NCBI RefSeq assembly: GCF_000317475.1
Contig: NC_019729.1
Location: 62,001 to 126,000 of the forward strand
Origin: Oscillatoria nigro-viridis PCC 7112
Lineage (GTDB): Bacteria > Cyanobacteriota > Cyanobacteriia > Cyanobacteriales > Microcoleaceae
DNA: 64,000 nucleotides
Reading direction: 5' to 3'
This document shows positions 36,942 to 46,976 of the stretch, piece after piece. Both the position numbers and the translations under genes were made by a program. The notes beneath the pieces are model-generated. The model searched no databases. It had not been told where the DNA came from and was given only the letters and a program-made list of their open reading frames with translations. The stretch's first letter is position 1. Every line of letters starts with the position of its first letter.

Positions 36942-37241
36942 ATGTCCAAAACAACCTTGCGAGTAGTCGCCCGCCTCGTGGCGTTTCCCGACAAAGTAGC
37001 AGAACTTAAATCTCTGCTGCTGAGCATTATAGAACCAACTCGCAAAGAAAAAGGCTGCATTAAATACGAACTCCTGCAAAATCAAGCCGATCCCACAGAT
37101 TTTACCTTTGTTGAAGAGTGGGAAAGTGCAGATTTGCTCGATCTACATCTCGGTTCAACTCACATTCAAGACGCCGTGCAGAAATTAGACGGTTTGGCCG
37201 TTGGGCCTCCAGATATCCGCCGCTATGAATTGTTAGCTTAA
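36942..37241 (+). CDS. Antibiotic biosynthesis monooxygenase / quinol monooxygenase-like protein
   Basis: A 99-residue single-domain ABM protein (ferredoxin-like fold). The pattern LRVVARLVAFPDKVAELKSL, EKGCIKYELLQNQADPTDFT and VEEWESADLLDLHL fits the YgiN type. Members oxidise quinols or act in small-molecule metabolism, or detoxify. The ATG start is at 36942. The substrate is unknown, and some members are not enzymes. Confidence 0.8.
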   Translation: MSKTTLRVVARLVAFPDKVAELKSLLLSIIEPTRKEKGCIKYELLQNQADPTDFTFVEEWESADLLDLHLGSTHIQDAVQKLDGLAVGPPDIRRYELLA

Positions 37242-37354
37242 TCGGGTTTTTATAGCAATTTGATTAAGGTTTTTGAATTAGCTTGACCCCCTAGCTCCCC
37301 TTAGTAATGGGGGGAAAAGTGAAAGTTAAAATTGTAGTAAATTCATAAAATTTT

Positions 37355-38164
37355 ATGACATTAGCAACAATAAAACAGTTATTTATTTATCCAATTAAAG
37401 GGCTGACACCGCAAGAAATGTCGGAGTTTGCTTTAACAGCAGGACACGGAATTAAGGGCGATCGAGCTTTTGCCTTAATGTTTGCAGATAATCTGGAAGC
37501 TGCAAAGATGCCCGCCCAAAATGTCCCTTGGATGAGCAAAAAAAATTTTGCGGTTCAAAACGATTGGCCTCTGTTAGCAGCTTTAGAATGTGATTATCAA
37601 CCGGAAACGGCCGTTTTAACAGTCAAGCGTGAAGGAGTTGCAGTGTTATCGGCAGAAACGAACACAACAGCGGGGCGCGATCGCATCGGCAGTTTTTTCA
37701 CAGAATATTTGGCGGCAATTGAACCCACAAAAGAAGCGAGACACCCGCAGTTTGCACCTTTGCAATTAGTCGGCGACACCAGCGGCGAAACTCGTTATCC
37801 CGATCGAGAACCAGTACACATTTCTTTACTCAGTCAAGCCACATTAGACCAATTAACAGAAATTGCTGTTCAAAACATTGACGTGGGCCGATTTCGCCCG
37901 AACATTGTGTTAGAAGGTATGGCAGCTTGGTCAGAATTTGAGTTGATCGGAAAACAGTTTCAATTAGGCACGGCGCGCATAGAAGTTACAGCACGAATCG
38001 GTCGCTGTGTCAATATAGAAGTGAATCCAGAAACGGGCGATCGAGATATTTCCCTACTCAGTTTACTCCAAAAGGAATTCGGTCACGCACAAACTGGAGT
38101 TTTAGCCAAAATTATCAACAGCGGCACTGTTAAAATCGGCGATGTTTTGACTTCTGATTATTGA
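37355..38164 (+). CDS. MOSC-domain protein
   Basis: A 269-residue protein with an N-terminal beta-barrel MOSC_N domain (IKQLFIYPIKGLTPQEMSEF, HGIKGDRAFAL) and a C-terminal MOSC domain with VGRFRPNIVLEG and IGRCVNIEVNPETGDRD, where the Arg-Cys pair is conserved. MOSC proteins bind molybdenum cofactor and reduce N-hydroxylated substrates or transfer sulfur. No partner Moco gene is nearby. The stop codon lies at the very edge of the tnpB element on its 3' side. Confidence 0.82.
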   Translation: MTLATIKQLFIYPIKGLTPQEMSEFALTAGHGIKGDRAFALMFADNLEAAKMPAQNVPWMSKKNFAVQNDWPLLAALECDYQPETAVLTVKREGVAVLSAETNTTAGRDRIGSFFTEYLAAIEPTKEARHPQFAPLQLVGDTSGETRYPDREPVHISLLSQATLDQLTEIAVQNIDVGRFRPNIVLEGMAAWSEFELIGKQFQLGTARIEVTARIGRCVNIEVNPETGDRDISLLSLLQKEFGHAQTGVLAKIINSGTVKIGDVLTSDY

Positions 38165-39571
38165 CACTCTCCTGGCTAAAGCCGAGGAGATTCTTGATTC
38201 GCAGAATCGACTTGCCGGTGCAGAATTACTTCAACATCGGTAGCGGTCAATTCTCCACAAGCGTTCGGATCTAAGATCCAAGTTCCGACGTGCCCCGCCG
38301 TACTCAATCCCCGACTCAGGATATTTTTAGCTGCGTTCCAGTCACGATCTAATACGCATCCACACCGACAAGCGTGGGTTCGCGTTGAGAGACTTTTCTT
38401 AACAATTGTTCCGCAACTAGAGCATTCTTGACTTGTTCCGTTAGCTGGTACGGCAATCGTAATTCTTCCGAATACTTTGCCAAAATATTCCAGCCAAATT
38501 CGGAACATATACCAAGAAGCGTCGTTAATCGATTTTGCCAGACAGTGATTCTTCACCATATTTTTAATCCTCAAATCTTCGTAGACTACACAGTCGTTAG
38601 ACTGGATGACGCATCTTGCCAACTTCACGGCAAAATCTTTACGCTGTCTGCTGATTTTGAGGTGGCGCTTCCCTAGAATCGCTCTAGCTTTTTTCCGGTT
38701 TTGCGAACCCTTGACTCGTTTTGAAACTCGTTTTTGGGATTTCTTCAACCTGCGTTCTCCCTGGCGGAGGAAACGCGGGTTATCAACTGCAACGCCATTT
38801 GAGTCAGTGTAAAACTCTTTAAGTCCTACATCTAACCCGATGGTGTTACCCGTGATTTCAATCTTTTCAGAACGGTCAACTTGAATGCAAAACTGGACAT
38901 AATATCCGTCTGCCCGTCTCACCAAACGTACTCGTTTGATTTGACTGCGCTGAGAGAAATGTAAGTCGCGCGTTCCTTTTAACTTGAGCTTTCCGATTCC
39001 TTGCTTGTCGGTAAAAGTGATTGATTTCCGGTCGTCTGCCAGACGCCAGCCCGTAGTTTTGTACTCGACGGAGCGGTTGTGTTTCTGGAATTGCGGGAAT
39101 CCTTTTTTTCCTGGGACTTTCTTTTTACAGTTGTCGTAGAATCGGGAGATTGCCGACCACGCTCTTTCTGAGCTCGATTGTCGAGCCATGCTATTCAATT
39201 CGTCGCAAAACGGAAATTCCTTAGCTAAAACAGCGCTATACTTGTTCAATGCGTATTTATCAACTTTTTCGTTTTCCATCCAAAACCGCAGTGCTTTGTT
39301 TCGGATGAACTGCACTGTTCTAATTGCTTCGTCTACAGCGTCAAATTGCTGTTTTTTCCCGTATGCTTTGAACTCAAAAACTAACATGACTTCGACCTCA
39401 TCACGATAGTCTTATGCTACCAGAGTCGGCTTAATATCCCTCTAGTTGTTCACCCAGATTTACATGGTTTTACTTGACAGCGCCATCCTGAGAGCTCAGA
39501 AAATAGACTGGGAGGCTAAAGCCTCCTTGTCCCTTTCATCCCCGGACTAAAGTCTCGGGGTTTTCAGGGTA
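38161..39571 (-). mobile_element. IS200/IS605-type element with tnpB only
   Basis: The element carries one gene, tnpB, and no tnpA. Its 3' end has the imperfect hairpin CTCCTGGCTAAAGCCGAGGAG (one-letter runs split: CTCCTGGCT / AAAGCCGAGGAG) at 38169-38189, overlapping the tnpB stop as in family members. Its other end has hairpins at 39511-39526 (GGAGGCTAAAGCCTCC) and 39540-39560. Exact ends are estimates: the right end probably at the TTGAC (38161-38165) and the left near 39571, where the Uma2 gene breaks off. In known elements a guide RNA runs from tnpB through the 3' hairpin into flanking DNA. Confidence 0.7.
38176..39387 (-). CDS. tnpB: TnpB, RNA-guided nuclease of IS605 type
   Basis: A 403-residue OrfB/TnpB protein. 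The RuvC-like acidic residues are D186 in GLDVGLKEF, E270 in VVYEDLRIKN and D347/D349 in VLDRDWNAAKNIL. The zinc-binding CSSCG...CRC pair lies in between, near residues 318-342. Such proteins are guided by an RNA made from the element's 3' end to cut the donor or target site, favouring element maintenance. It is intact, has an ATG start and normal length, so may be active. It has no TnpA partner here and would need one in trans to move. Confidence 0.9.
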   Translation of the reverse strand: MLVFEFKAYGKKQQFDAVDEAIRTVQFIRNKALRFWMENEKVDKYALNKYSAVLAKEFPFCDELNSMARQSSSERAWSAISRFYDNCKKKVPGKKGFPQFQKHNRSVEYKTTGWRLADDRKSITFTDKQGIGKLKLKGTRDLHFSQRSQIKRVRLVRRADGYYVQFCIQVDRSEKIEITGNTIGLDVGLKEFYTDSNGVAVDNPRFLRQGERRLKKSQKRVSKRVKGSQNRKKARAILGKRHLKISRQRKDFAVKLARCVIQSNDCVVYEDLRIKNMVKNHCLAKSINDASWYMFRIWLEYFGKVFGRITIAVPANGTSQECSSCGTIVKKSLSTRTHACRCGCVLDRDWNAAKNILSRGLSTAGHVGTWILDPNACGELTATDVEVILHRQVDSANQESPRL

Positions 39572-40042
39572 TTATTTATAATACGGAATCCGCACGATCC
39601 GCTCATATACCCAAAACTTCCCAGGCCTTTGCGCCGATTCGACTTCTGAGTACGATAGTGGGGTTGTGTCCCGCTCTTGTGAACCGTCTCCCGATGCGAA
39701 CTCCAAAGCAATCATCGGAGCCATGAATTCCCGCCACAGCACGTAAGAGCGACGAATCTGATTTCCTAGTCTGGGTGGCACGTTCGGCACGTAGAACCAA
39801 TCAGGAGCTTCTGCTCCCTTTTCCAGCGGGTCAGTTTCTCGCCAGTAGATGCCACAGTCTTGCCCTATAGCATATTGCCCATCGGGATGAAGCCCTTGCA
39901 ACACCGACCCGATAGAATCAGTCAAAATAATGCTCTGGGGATGCTCCTGAAAATTCTTCACAAAAGTGCCATCTTCCTCTGGCAGTTGAGTGTGGTCGGG
40001 GAAGGGAGAGGGAAGGACAATCTTTTCAGTTGCCGGGGTCAT
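39572..40042 (-). pseudogene. Uma2-family endonuclease gene truncated at the tnpB element
   Basis: A protein of about 157 residues beginning MTPATEKIVLPSPFPDHTQLP (ATG at 40042). It shows Uma2/DUF820-type stretches GIYWRETDPLEKG, FYVPNVPPRLG, RSYVLWREFMAPMIALEFAS and GKFWVYERIVRIPYY, and ends there with a non-family Lys and a stop. Members are usually 190-240 residues with a PD-(D/E)XK core. The break lies at the estimated tnpB-element left end, and the missing part is not found on the other side, so a deletion must have occurred. Confidence 0.6.
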
Positions 40043-40082
40043 GCTACCTCTCAAGTATTGCAGCTTACCTGAATATTTTAAC

Positions 40083-40952
40083 TCATCCTGCTTCCGGCAC
40101 TCTCACCTTATTACCAATCAAGTTCAGAAAACTCGCTCCAAAATGTTGAATCTCCAAAAAATTAGCATAAGCAGGAGTTGACTTGTAAACTCTAAAAGTC
40201 CGCATAATTCCTAAAGTCGCCGCGCTTTCCAGCGGGCCGATAAAGCTAGTATCCCTATCCAAAAAATGAGACTGCTTAGCCCAGTGTGCCATCTGTTCCG
40301 CATTCAAAAAATAGCAGCCGGAATGAGGATTCAACGCCCGCTCGAAAGCGATTGTTTGTTCCATGATTTTTCCCATTAACTGCCGCTGCTCCTCTACATT
40401 TTGAAACGGAGAAGTCGCTGAGTCTGCTAAATCACCATCAACATATGCTTTAAAAACCGCGCCTTTAGGCGAGATTTCATAGCGATTAGGTTGCAGCAAA
40501 TTGGCATTTCCTCCGTGATGCGTAAACCACTTTAATTTACTAAAAAACCACGGATCGTGCAGAACTAAATCATCTTCCAAATAACAGAAATAATCGTATT
40601 TGTTAAGACACGCTCGCAAAACTGCTTGACACTCAAACCCCAACAGCAGCGGTTCGCATTTTGTAGCGTGGTGCATAAAACATCTGGGCTGCACTGGGAG
40701 TTGAGGCAACAGATGATAACCTTGAGTAGTGCAAACAACAATGTCAATTTCGTGCTGTTGAGATTGATTTGCTGGGATAGTTGCACATTCGCTAATATCA
40801 ATCATGGACTGAGATTTGCCGTACAAAGCTTGCAGCGATGTCACGCAAGCGGTTAAAGCATTTAGTCGCGGTTGCGGATCGTTTCGCTGGGAAGCGTGTT
40901 TCCCGTCGCCGCTGGGATTGTAAAAGTGAGCAATAGTGAATAGAATTCGCAT
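40083..40952 (-). CDS. Putative glycosyltransferase of the GT-A type
   Basis: A 289-residue soluble protein. The stretch YDYFCYLEDDLVLHDPWFF resembles the metal-binding DxD-like motif of GT-A glycosyltransferases. The N-terminal RILFTIAHFYNPSGDGKHA and the C-terminal NPHSGCYFLNAEQMAHW and TFRVYKSTPAYANFLEIQHF are unusual, so no family was named. It lies next to the methyltransferase-glycosyltransferase gene on the same strand (75-bp gap), and both probably act on a glycan. The substrate is unknown. Confidence 0.55.
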   Translation of the reverse strand: MRILFTIAHFYNPSGDGKHASQRNDPQPRLNALTACVTSLQALYGKSQSMIDISECATIPANQSQQHEIDIVVCTTQGYHLLPQLPVQPRCFMHHATKCEPLLLGFECQAVLRACLNKYDYFCYLEDDLVLHDPWFFSKLKWFTHHGGNANLLQPNRYEISPKGAVFKAYVDGDLADSATSPFQNVEEQRQLMGKIMEQTIAFERALNPHSGCYFLNAEQMAHWAKQSHFLDRDTSFIGPLESAATLGIMRTFRVYKSTPAYANFLEIQHFGASFLNLIGNKVRVPEAG

Positions 40953-41027
40953 TGGTGTGGAGTAACAATTAGAAATTAAACAATAAAACAGAACGATCGC
41001 ACAATAACCCTCTAAATCTTACCGCAT

Positions 41028-42701
41028 TTAGTCACCAAATAACTCCGGCAGGCGATCGCGCAGCTCAGCATTTAAACGCGGCAACTCGTCTCGCATTTGT
41101 AAGTACCAATCTCGCCGCTGCCGGTAGTGCCCGCACAGCAAGCGGTTGTCCCGCACCCATTCGTAAGCATTCGCGGCTATTTCCCGGCGCCGAGAAGTGT
41201 CAGATATCAGCGAATTTAGTTTGGTTTCAAACTCTTTTTCATATCTATAAATCAATCCGGTTTCACCTTCGACAATCGAATGTTCGTACACGGTCGGACT
41301 TGCCAAAACCGCTACTCCCCGCGCTGCACATTCAATAAATTTTAAGTCGGATTTCGTTTCGTTAACCGGGTTGGAAACAAGCGGGAGCAAAGCTATATCG
41401 CAACTGTACATAATTTCTTGATACCGTTCGTAACTGCAAAATGGTTCAAATTCTTTTTGCTGTATTTCCAACGCTTCAAAAAATCTGCGGTCGTGGATTA
41501 CTTTAACTCGAATCCGGTGCTTGTGTGCGATTAAAACTCGATTGAGCGCTGCCATAATCGGCTGCCAATCTTTTTCGCGGTTGAGCGCGCCAAAAAAGAT
41601 GGTGACGGTATCTTCTGCCGGGTAAATTCGCGGCGGAGGTAGATAGGCTAATTGATTGGGAAATACGGCAACATTGGGATTGTATTGTCGCAAAATTTTT
41701 GCTAGCGGTTCCGTAGAAGTTTGAACGCAGTGACAGCCGCGGTAGCTGAGGTAATTATTGTCGGCGTATTCGCGGCGGCGGACGGGATTGTCGTCAATTT
41801 CAGCTACTATTAAATAGCCTTGTTGCAGGAGTTCTTTGAGTTGGGGAATATAGCCGGGATATTGCATGATTGTCCGCTGCCAGATGAAGACTTTTTCTTC
41901 TCCAGACAGCGGCGGAACTAATTCTGCTGTTTTCACGGCGGATACTGTGCGGACACCGGGAATTGTAGCGCTAAATTTGTCCGGTTCCAAAACTCGCACG
42001 CGATCGCACCCTGTAGGAGCCATAATGATAGTCTGAATCAGCAGTCTGCGCGCAGGTACGGCCGATTTGGTCGATCGCGCGATATAATGTTCAGCACCTG
42101 TTTCCGTAGCAAAGCTGCTCGATGTGAGCTCTAAAGCATTTACCATTGGATTGAGCAATTCCTGAAAGCGGACAAAATTTTCGGTTTTGTGTCCCTTTCC
42201 TTGAAATTCATAAACCTGCAATCCGGCTCGAGCAAATAGTGATTTAATACTTTCTAGGGTAAACCAGTGCTGCATCTTACTGTCGGGATTCTCCCACTGT
42301 CCCCGCAACAGATTGACAATCCGCCGCCAGTATTGAACGTTGGGGATTCTGGCGAGAATTTGCCCCTCTGGATTCAGCAAAGCAGTGTACTGCTTGAGGA
42401 CTTCCCAAGGGTTTTTGAGATAGGGTAGCAAGTCGCCAAAAATTAAGCAATCGACGGTTCCGGGAGCGATGTCGAGACTTTCGATGGCAATTTCTTCAAT
42501 ATCGGCTACCGTCACCCAGTTTAGCCGATCGACCGCAATTTTAGCTTTTTCTCGATCGCATTCAATGCCAATATACTGACAATGAGGATTGATCGGCTTG
42601 TACTCTTGGCCCATCGCACCCGTACCGCAGCCAATTTCAACAATGACTTTAGCATCCGGCGGTAGCAGCTTCAACAGGTCGTGGTTGACGCGATCGATCA
42701 C
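41028..42701 (-). CDS. Methyltransferase-glycosyltransferase fusion
   Basis: A 557-residue two-domain protein. Residues about 15-200 form a class I SAM methyltransferase, with motif [17 protein letters not shown] and a later [17 protein letters not shown]. Residues about 260-545 are a GT-B-type glycosyltransferase, seen in [19 protein letters not shown] and in [20 protein letters not shown] with the donor-binding Glu pattern. The start is taken as GTG at 42701, since an in-frame TAA lies seven codons upstream. Methylation of a sugar as cap or decoration is an inference from the fusion. Confidence 0.8.
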   Translation of the reverse strand: MIDRVNHDLLKLLPPDAKVIVEIGCGTGAMGQEYKPINPHCQYIGIECDREKAKIAVDRLNWVTVADIEEIAIESLDIAPGTVDCLIFGDLLPYLKNPWEVLKQYTALLNPEGQILARIPNVQYWRRIVNLLRGQWENPDSKMQHWFTLESIKSLFARAGLQVYEFQGKGHKTENFVRFQELLNPMVNALELTSSSFATETGAEHYIARSTKSAVPARRLLIQTIIMAPTGCDRVRVLEPDKFSATIPGVRTVSAVKTAELVPPLSGEEKVFIWQRTIMQYPGYIPQLKELLQQGYLIVAEIDDNPVRRREYADNNYLSYRGCHCVQTSTEPLAKILRQYNPNVAVFPNQLAYLPPPRIYPAEDTVTIFFGALNREKDWQPIMAALNRVLIAHKHRIRVKVIHDRRFFEALEIQQKEFEPFCSYERYQEIMYSCDIALLPLVSNPVNETKSDLKFIECAARGVAVLASPTVYEHSIVEGETGLIYRYEKEFETKLNSLISDTSRRREIAANAYEWVRDNRLLCGHYRQRRDWYLQMRDELPRLNAELRDRLPELFGD

Positions 42702-42751
42702 TTTGTCTAAAATTCCTGATTAGTTGATCGTAAAATAAAACAGAGCAACCC

Positions 42752-42994
42752 ATGCCGACAGACAACCAGCCGAAGGTTAGCATTGCGATGCCAGTATACA
42801 ATGGCGATCGGCACATTTGTCAAGCACCAAATTTTCTGTTGCCAACTCTTTCTCTTCCCTCTCTTCTCTTCCTCTGCGTTCTCTGCGCCCTCTGCGGTTC
42901 ATTTAATCTTATTCACCCATCCTACAAGGATTGCTATATCTTAGCAACTATCGAGCAAAATTATAATTTATTCTCAACCCATACCCTCATTTAG
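42752..42994 (+). pseudogene. GT2 glycosyltransferase gene fragment joined to repeat DNA
   Basis: The first about 25 codons, DNQPKVSIAMPVYNGDRHIC, are an N-terminal GT2 start closely similar to the GT2 core in the large gene downstream (QPKVSICIPTYNGEAFIGEA). The frame then runs into the dispersed CTCTGCG-rich repeat seen also at 61501-61545 and ends without a GT2 core. It is best read as a remnant of a duplicated gene, cut by a repeat insertion or deletion. Confidence 0.55.
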
Positions 42995-43070
42995 CGCGAT
43001 TGAGGAACTCCATTAATTCTGCTTTTTTCCCAAAAATCAACACAACAATTTACTGAATACAGTATCAACT

Positions 43071-46000
43071 ATGAACCCAAATCTAGGAATGAACATCGCC
43101 GGCTACATTAACGGCGAATTTGGCGTAGGAGAAGGTGTCAGAGCCAACATCAGAGCTGCCGAAGCCGCCAACATTCCCTTCAATATCAACAACTTTACCC
43201 GCAGTCCCCACCGCAAACAAGACACCACCTATCAAAATTTTAGCCAAGACAATCCCCATCCCGTAAACTTAATTCAAGTCAACGCCGATGAAGTTGCAAC
43301 CTTTATCAAACATACAGGTTCCACCTATTTTGAAAACAAATACAATATCGGCTTTTGGGCCTGGGAACTTCCCGCATTTCCCCCAGAATGGCAGCCAGCA
43401 TTTAATAACTTTCACGAAATATGGACTTACAGCAACTATTGCGCCGAGGCCATTTCCGCAGTCTCGCCAATTCCCGTTATCAAAATCATGCCCAGTATTG
43501 CTCTCCCCGCACCTTCCCTGAACAGAGAAGCACTGAATTTACCTAAAGATAAATTTATTTTCTTGTTTGTATTCGACTTTTCCAGCCGCATCGAGCGCAA
43601 AAATACTTTAGCGACCATTCAAGCATTTAAACAAGCTTTTGGCGAAGATGACAGCGTATTATTGATTGTCAAATCTTCTAATTCCAACAAACATTTAGAG
43701 CAGCAAAATTTATTAAAGTCTGCCATCGCCAATTCTTCAAATATCAAACATCTAGACGGGTATTTGTCCAAAAATAAACTTAACGGTTTGCTGTATAATT
43801 GCGACTGTTACGTATCGCTGCACCGCTGCGAAGGATTTGGCTTAACAATGGCTGAAGCCATGTTTTACGGCAAACCCGTAATTGCCACAGGCTATTCATC
43901 AAATACAGAATTTATGAATGTCGGCAACAGCTATTTAGTCAAGTATAAGTTAATCCCAATTGAGAAAGATTGCGGGCCTTACAAAAAAGGCAATGTTTGG
44001 GCCCAAGCGGATGTCGAACACGCTGCTGACTTAATGCGGTACGTCTTCAACAATTACCGGGAAGCTCAACAAATTGGATCGATAGCGGCCGAGGAAATTA
44101 AGACTTTACTCAACCCGCAATTTACAGGTAATAAAATTAGAAAACGTCTCGAATATATTGCCGAGATTACCGATAACTTTCAAAGCATACCTCTGTCAGG
44201 AACAGCCACAGCGAAGTCTGCCAAAATAAGGGCTAACTTGCCACAATCAAAGCAACAAAGTCAATCAAAAGGAGAACTGCCAAACGAGCAGCCGAAGGTT
44301 AGCATCTGCATTCCGACATACAACGGAGAAGCATTTATTGGGGAAGCAATCAAAAGTGCTTTGGCCCAAACCTACGCTAACATAGAACTGATTATATCCG
44401 ACGACGGCTCCACAGACCGCACAATTGCGATCGCCCAATCATTCCAATCAGAAACATCAGTCGATTTCCGCATCGTACTGCACCGCAACTACGGCTTATC
44501 ACAAAACTGGAACTTCTGCATATCCCAAGCAAAAGGTCAATACATTAAATTTCTCTTTCAAGACGACTTGCTCGCCCCCGAATGTATTGAAAAAATGGTC
44601 GCACTCGCCCAAGAGAACCAAAAAATAGGTATGGTTTTTTCCCCGCGCGGTATCACCATAGCTGACAATGAATCTAACCCGATTTTGCGGAGAGCAGCCC
44701 AATCAATTAAAGATTTGCATAAAAGTTGGTCGAATTTAAAATCTATTCAGCCAGGAAAAGAATTACTGGCAGATACTAACTGCTTGAACAACCCGATCAA
44801 CAAAATTGGCGAACCGAGTACCGTCTTAATTGCCGCGCGAGTATTTGAAGAAATAGGATTGTTTGATTCGGGATTATCTCAGTATGTAGACTTAGATATG
44901 TGGTGGCGAATCATGGGGAACTATCACATCGGATTTGTAGATGAAAAACTGTCCTCACTGCGGATTCATCCCGAACAACAAACTTGGAAAAACTTCGCGG
45001 CTGGGGAAAATCATAAGGATGTAGTAAGATTTTACAAAAAACTACTAAATAGTCCTGATTACAGTTTCCTGGATCGACAAATCAAACAGACAATCCGCCA
45101 AAAGCTGGCATTGAGAACCCAGCCGAGTTTATCGGAATTGTCAGCACTGCTTGAGCAATACAATAAATTACCCTCAAAACAGCCTCTTCTAGCGCTGCGC
45201 CTATACCGCCAACAGCTAGCTGAATATTGGCTGAATTTGCCAGCGAAAAAATTAGAAACAGCTTACTCGAAAGACATGGGTAAAGCTCATAAATTGCTAC
45301 TAGATAGCGCCCTCAAAAATGAAACTTTAACTGAGGAAGAACAAAGTTTTGTCCAGCAGTTATCCTCGAAACTTGCTGAAGGAGGGGAAATTGCTGAGAA
45401 GATGCAATATCTCCTCGCGGCGATGCTGTACGGCGACGCTTATCAGTTGCCGCTTGAGTATAATAATGCAGCGATTCCCCAGTGGTTTTTTGACGATTTT
45501 TTGAAATTTATATTTCAGTCTCCCGGTTATTTTAAACAAAACTGGGAAGTAGAAAGGTACTCTGAATATTTCCAGCAGTTAATCAAGTACGTCGCAGCTA
45601 ATATCGCCAGTTTTCCCGATTCAGAAGTTTGGCGTTATTTGGCGGCTTTTATTGCGAAAAATGTGAGCTTCCAAGCTTTGTATTTGAGCGAGGGAAATCC
45701 GATCGAGATATTGAGTCAGCGAGCTGATATTCTGGAATTTTATTTGAAAAATATCGGCTGTCAAATAGAATGGAGTTTTTCTCAGAGACAAGCTGAAAGA
45801 AATAAAATCCGAGTTGGCTTTTTGCTTGATAAAATTAGTGATGAATCCGAAACTCGTGCTGCAATTCCGAGTTTTGAATATTTAGACAGAAGCAAATTTG
45901 AAATTATCGTGTACCATTTCCAGGTACAAGACGAGCGACTGGGGAAATATTGCGAAAATTGCGCCGACAAACTGGTGCAACTGTCAGAAGATTTGCCGAA

Positions 46001-46976
46001 TCAAGTTCGAGAAATGCGATCGCACGATTTAGATATTCTGCTAATCTGCACCAATACCACCGACACTTCCCAACCAAGCGCGCTGCTGTGCCTGCACCGA
46101 CTAGCGCGGGTGCAAATAGCTACCGGTGCATCAACCCCCGCCACCACCGGAACCCGAAATATCGATTATTTCATTGCGGGAGATTTGACATTGCCTGCAG
46201 GTGCAGCAGCAGATTATCGCGAAAAATTAATTAGTTTAGAAGGGTCGGGAGTTTGTTTAAGCTATACTGTAGGGTCGGCACCTGCCAAAGTTGAACCGAC
46301 TCGCAGCAGTTGGGGAGCCACCGACGAATCTGTAGTGTTCGTGTCCGGCGCTCAAGCTTTGACAATTACCCCAGAATTGAGAGAAACTTGGGCAAAAATT
46401 ATTGCTGCTGTACCGAATTCTATTTTAGTTTTGTATCCCTTTAGTTCCCGCTCAGAAAACTATCCGACGGTTCCTTTTTACAACCAAATTCGAGCGCTTT
46501 TTGCCGAATACGGTATTGACAAAAAGCGCTTAGTTGTGATTAAGGCGCTGCCATCTCGCGCAGATTGCATAAAATGTCTGGAATTGGCTGATATATATTT
46601 AGACTCCTATCCATACAGCAGTGCCTGCTCCTTAGCAGAACCGCTGTTGGTGGGGTTGCCTGTAGTGGCAAGAAAAGGGCAAACAACTCGATCGCGACAA
46701 TCAGCCGCAGTGCTCGAAGAACTGCTACTTCCGGAAATGGTAGCAGACAGCGAGAATTCTTATTTAGATCTGAGTACAGCACTGGGAACCAACCCAGAAC
46801 TGCGCCAGCACTACCGCGATCGAATCCTGCAAAAAATGGCGGCCAACCCCAAATATCTCGACAGTCGGGCTTGCTCGACCCAACTCGGAACACTCTTTGA
46901 AAGACTATTCCGAGAGTCAAGGAAGAAGGAAGTTCAGCAACTAAGCAGTGTACGGGATTTAACGGATGGATGTTGA
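43071..46976 (+). CDS. Three-domain glycosyltransferase: GT4-like, GT2 and GT41 (SPINDLY/OGT)-like
   Basis: A 1301-residue protein. Residues about 1-370 are a GT4-type enzyme with LHRCEGFGLTMAEAMFYGKP (Glu-x7-Glu motif). Residues about 400-640 are a GT2 enzyme with IPTYNGEAFIGEAIKSAL and IELIISDDGSTDRTI. Residues about 910-1290 resemble the catalytic part of O-GlcNAc/HMW1C-type transferases: DLDILLICTN, LARVQIATG, ADIYLDSYPYSSACSLAEPL and LVGLPVVARKG. Between 690 and 900 a helical, TPR-like spacer is suggested. GT41-like enzymes modify protein side chains, so this may build a glycan and attach it. The neighbouring exporter makes a secreted protein target plausible, but it is not shown. Confidence 0.8.
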   Translation: MNPNLGMNIAGYINGEFGVGEGVRANIRAAEAANIPFNINNFTRSPHRKQDTTYQNFSQDNPHPVNLIQVNADEVATFIKHTGSTYFENKYNIGFWAWELPAFPPEWQPAFNNFHEIWTYSNYCAEAISAVSPIPVIKIMPSIALPAPSLNREALNLPKDKFIFLFVFDFSSRIERKNTLATIQAFKQAFGEDDSVLLIVKSSNSNKHLEQQNLLKSAIANSSNIKHLDGYLSKNKLNGLLYNCDCYVSLHRCEGFGLTMAEAMFYGKPVIATGYSSNTEFMNVGNSYLVKYKLIPIEKDCGPYKKGNVWAQADVEHAADLMRYVFNNYREAQQIGSIAAEEIKTLLNPQFTGNKIRKRLEYIAEITDNFQSIPLSGTATAKSAKIRANLPQSKQQSQSKGELPNEQPKVSICIPTYNGEAFIGEAIKSALAQTYANIELIISDDGSTDRTIAIAQSFQSETSVDFRIVLHRNYGLSQNWNFCISQAKGQYIKFLFQDDLLAPECIEKMVALAQENQKIGMVFSPRGITIADNESNPILRRAAQSIKDLHKSWSNLKSIQPGKELLADTNCLNNPINKIGEPSTVLIAARVFEEIGLFDSGLSQYVDLDMWWRIMGNYHIGFVDEKLSSLRIHPEQQTWKNFAAGENHKDVVRFYKKLLNSPDYSFLDRQIKQTIRQKLALRTQPSLSELSALLEQYNKLPSKQPLLALRLYRQQLAEYWLNLPAKKLETAYSKDMGKAHKLLLDSALKNETLTEEEQSFVQQLSSKLAEGGEIAEKMQYLLAAMLYGDAYQLPLEYNNAAIPQWFFDDFLKFIFQSPGYFKQNWEVERYSEYFQQLIKYVAANIASFPDSEVWRYLAAFIAKNVSFQALYLSEGNPIEILSQRADILEFYLKNIGCQIEWSFSQRQAERNKIRVGFLLDKISDESETRAAIPSFEYLDRSKFEIIVYHFQVQDERLGKYCENCADKLVQLSEDLPNQVREMRSHDLDILLICTNTTDTSQPSALLCLHRLARVQIATGASTPATTGTRNIDYFIAGDLTLPAGAAADYREKLISLEGSGVCLSYTVGSAPAKVEPTRSSWGATDESVVFVSGAQALTITPELRETWAKIIAAVPNSILVLYPFSSRSENYPTVPFYNQIRALFAEYGIDKKRLVVIKALPSRADCIKCLELADIYLDSYPYSSACSLAEPLLVGLPVVARKGQTTRSRQSAAVLEELLLPEMVADSENSYLDLSTALGTNPELRQHYRDRILQKMAANPKYLDSRACSTQLGTLFERLFRESRKKEVQQLSSVRDLTDGC

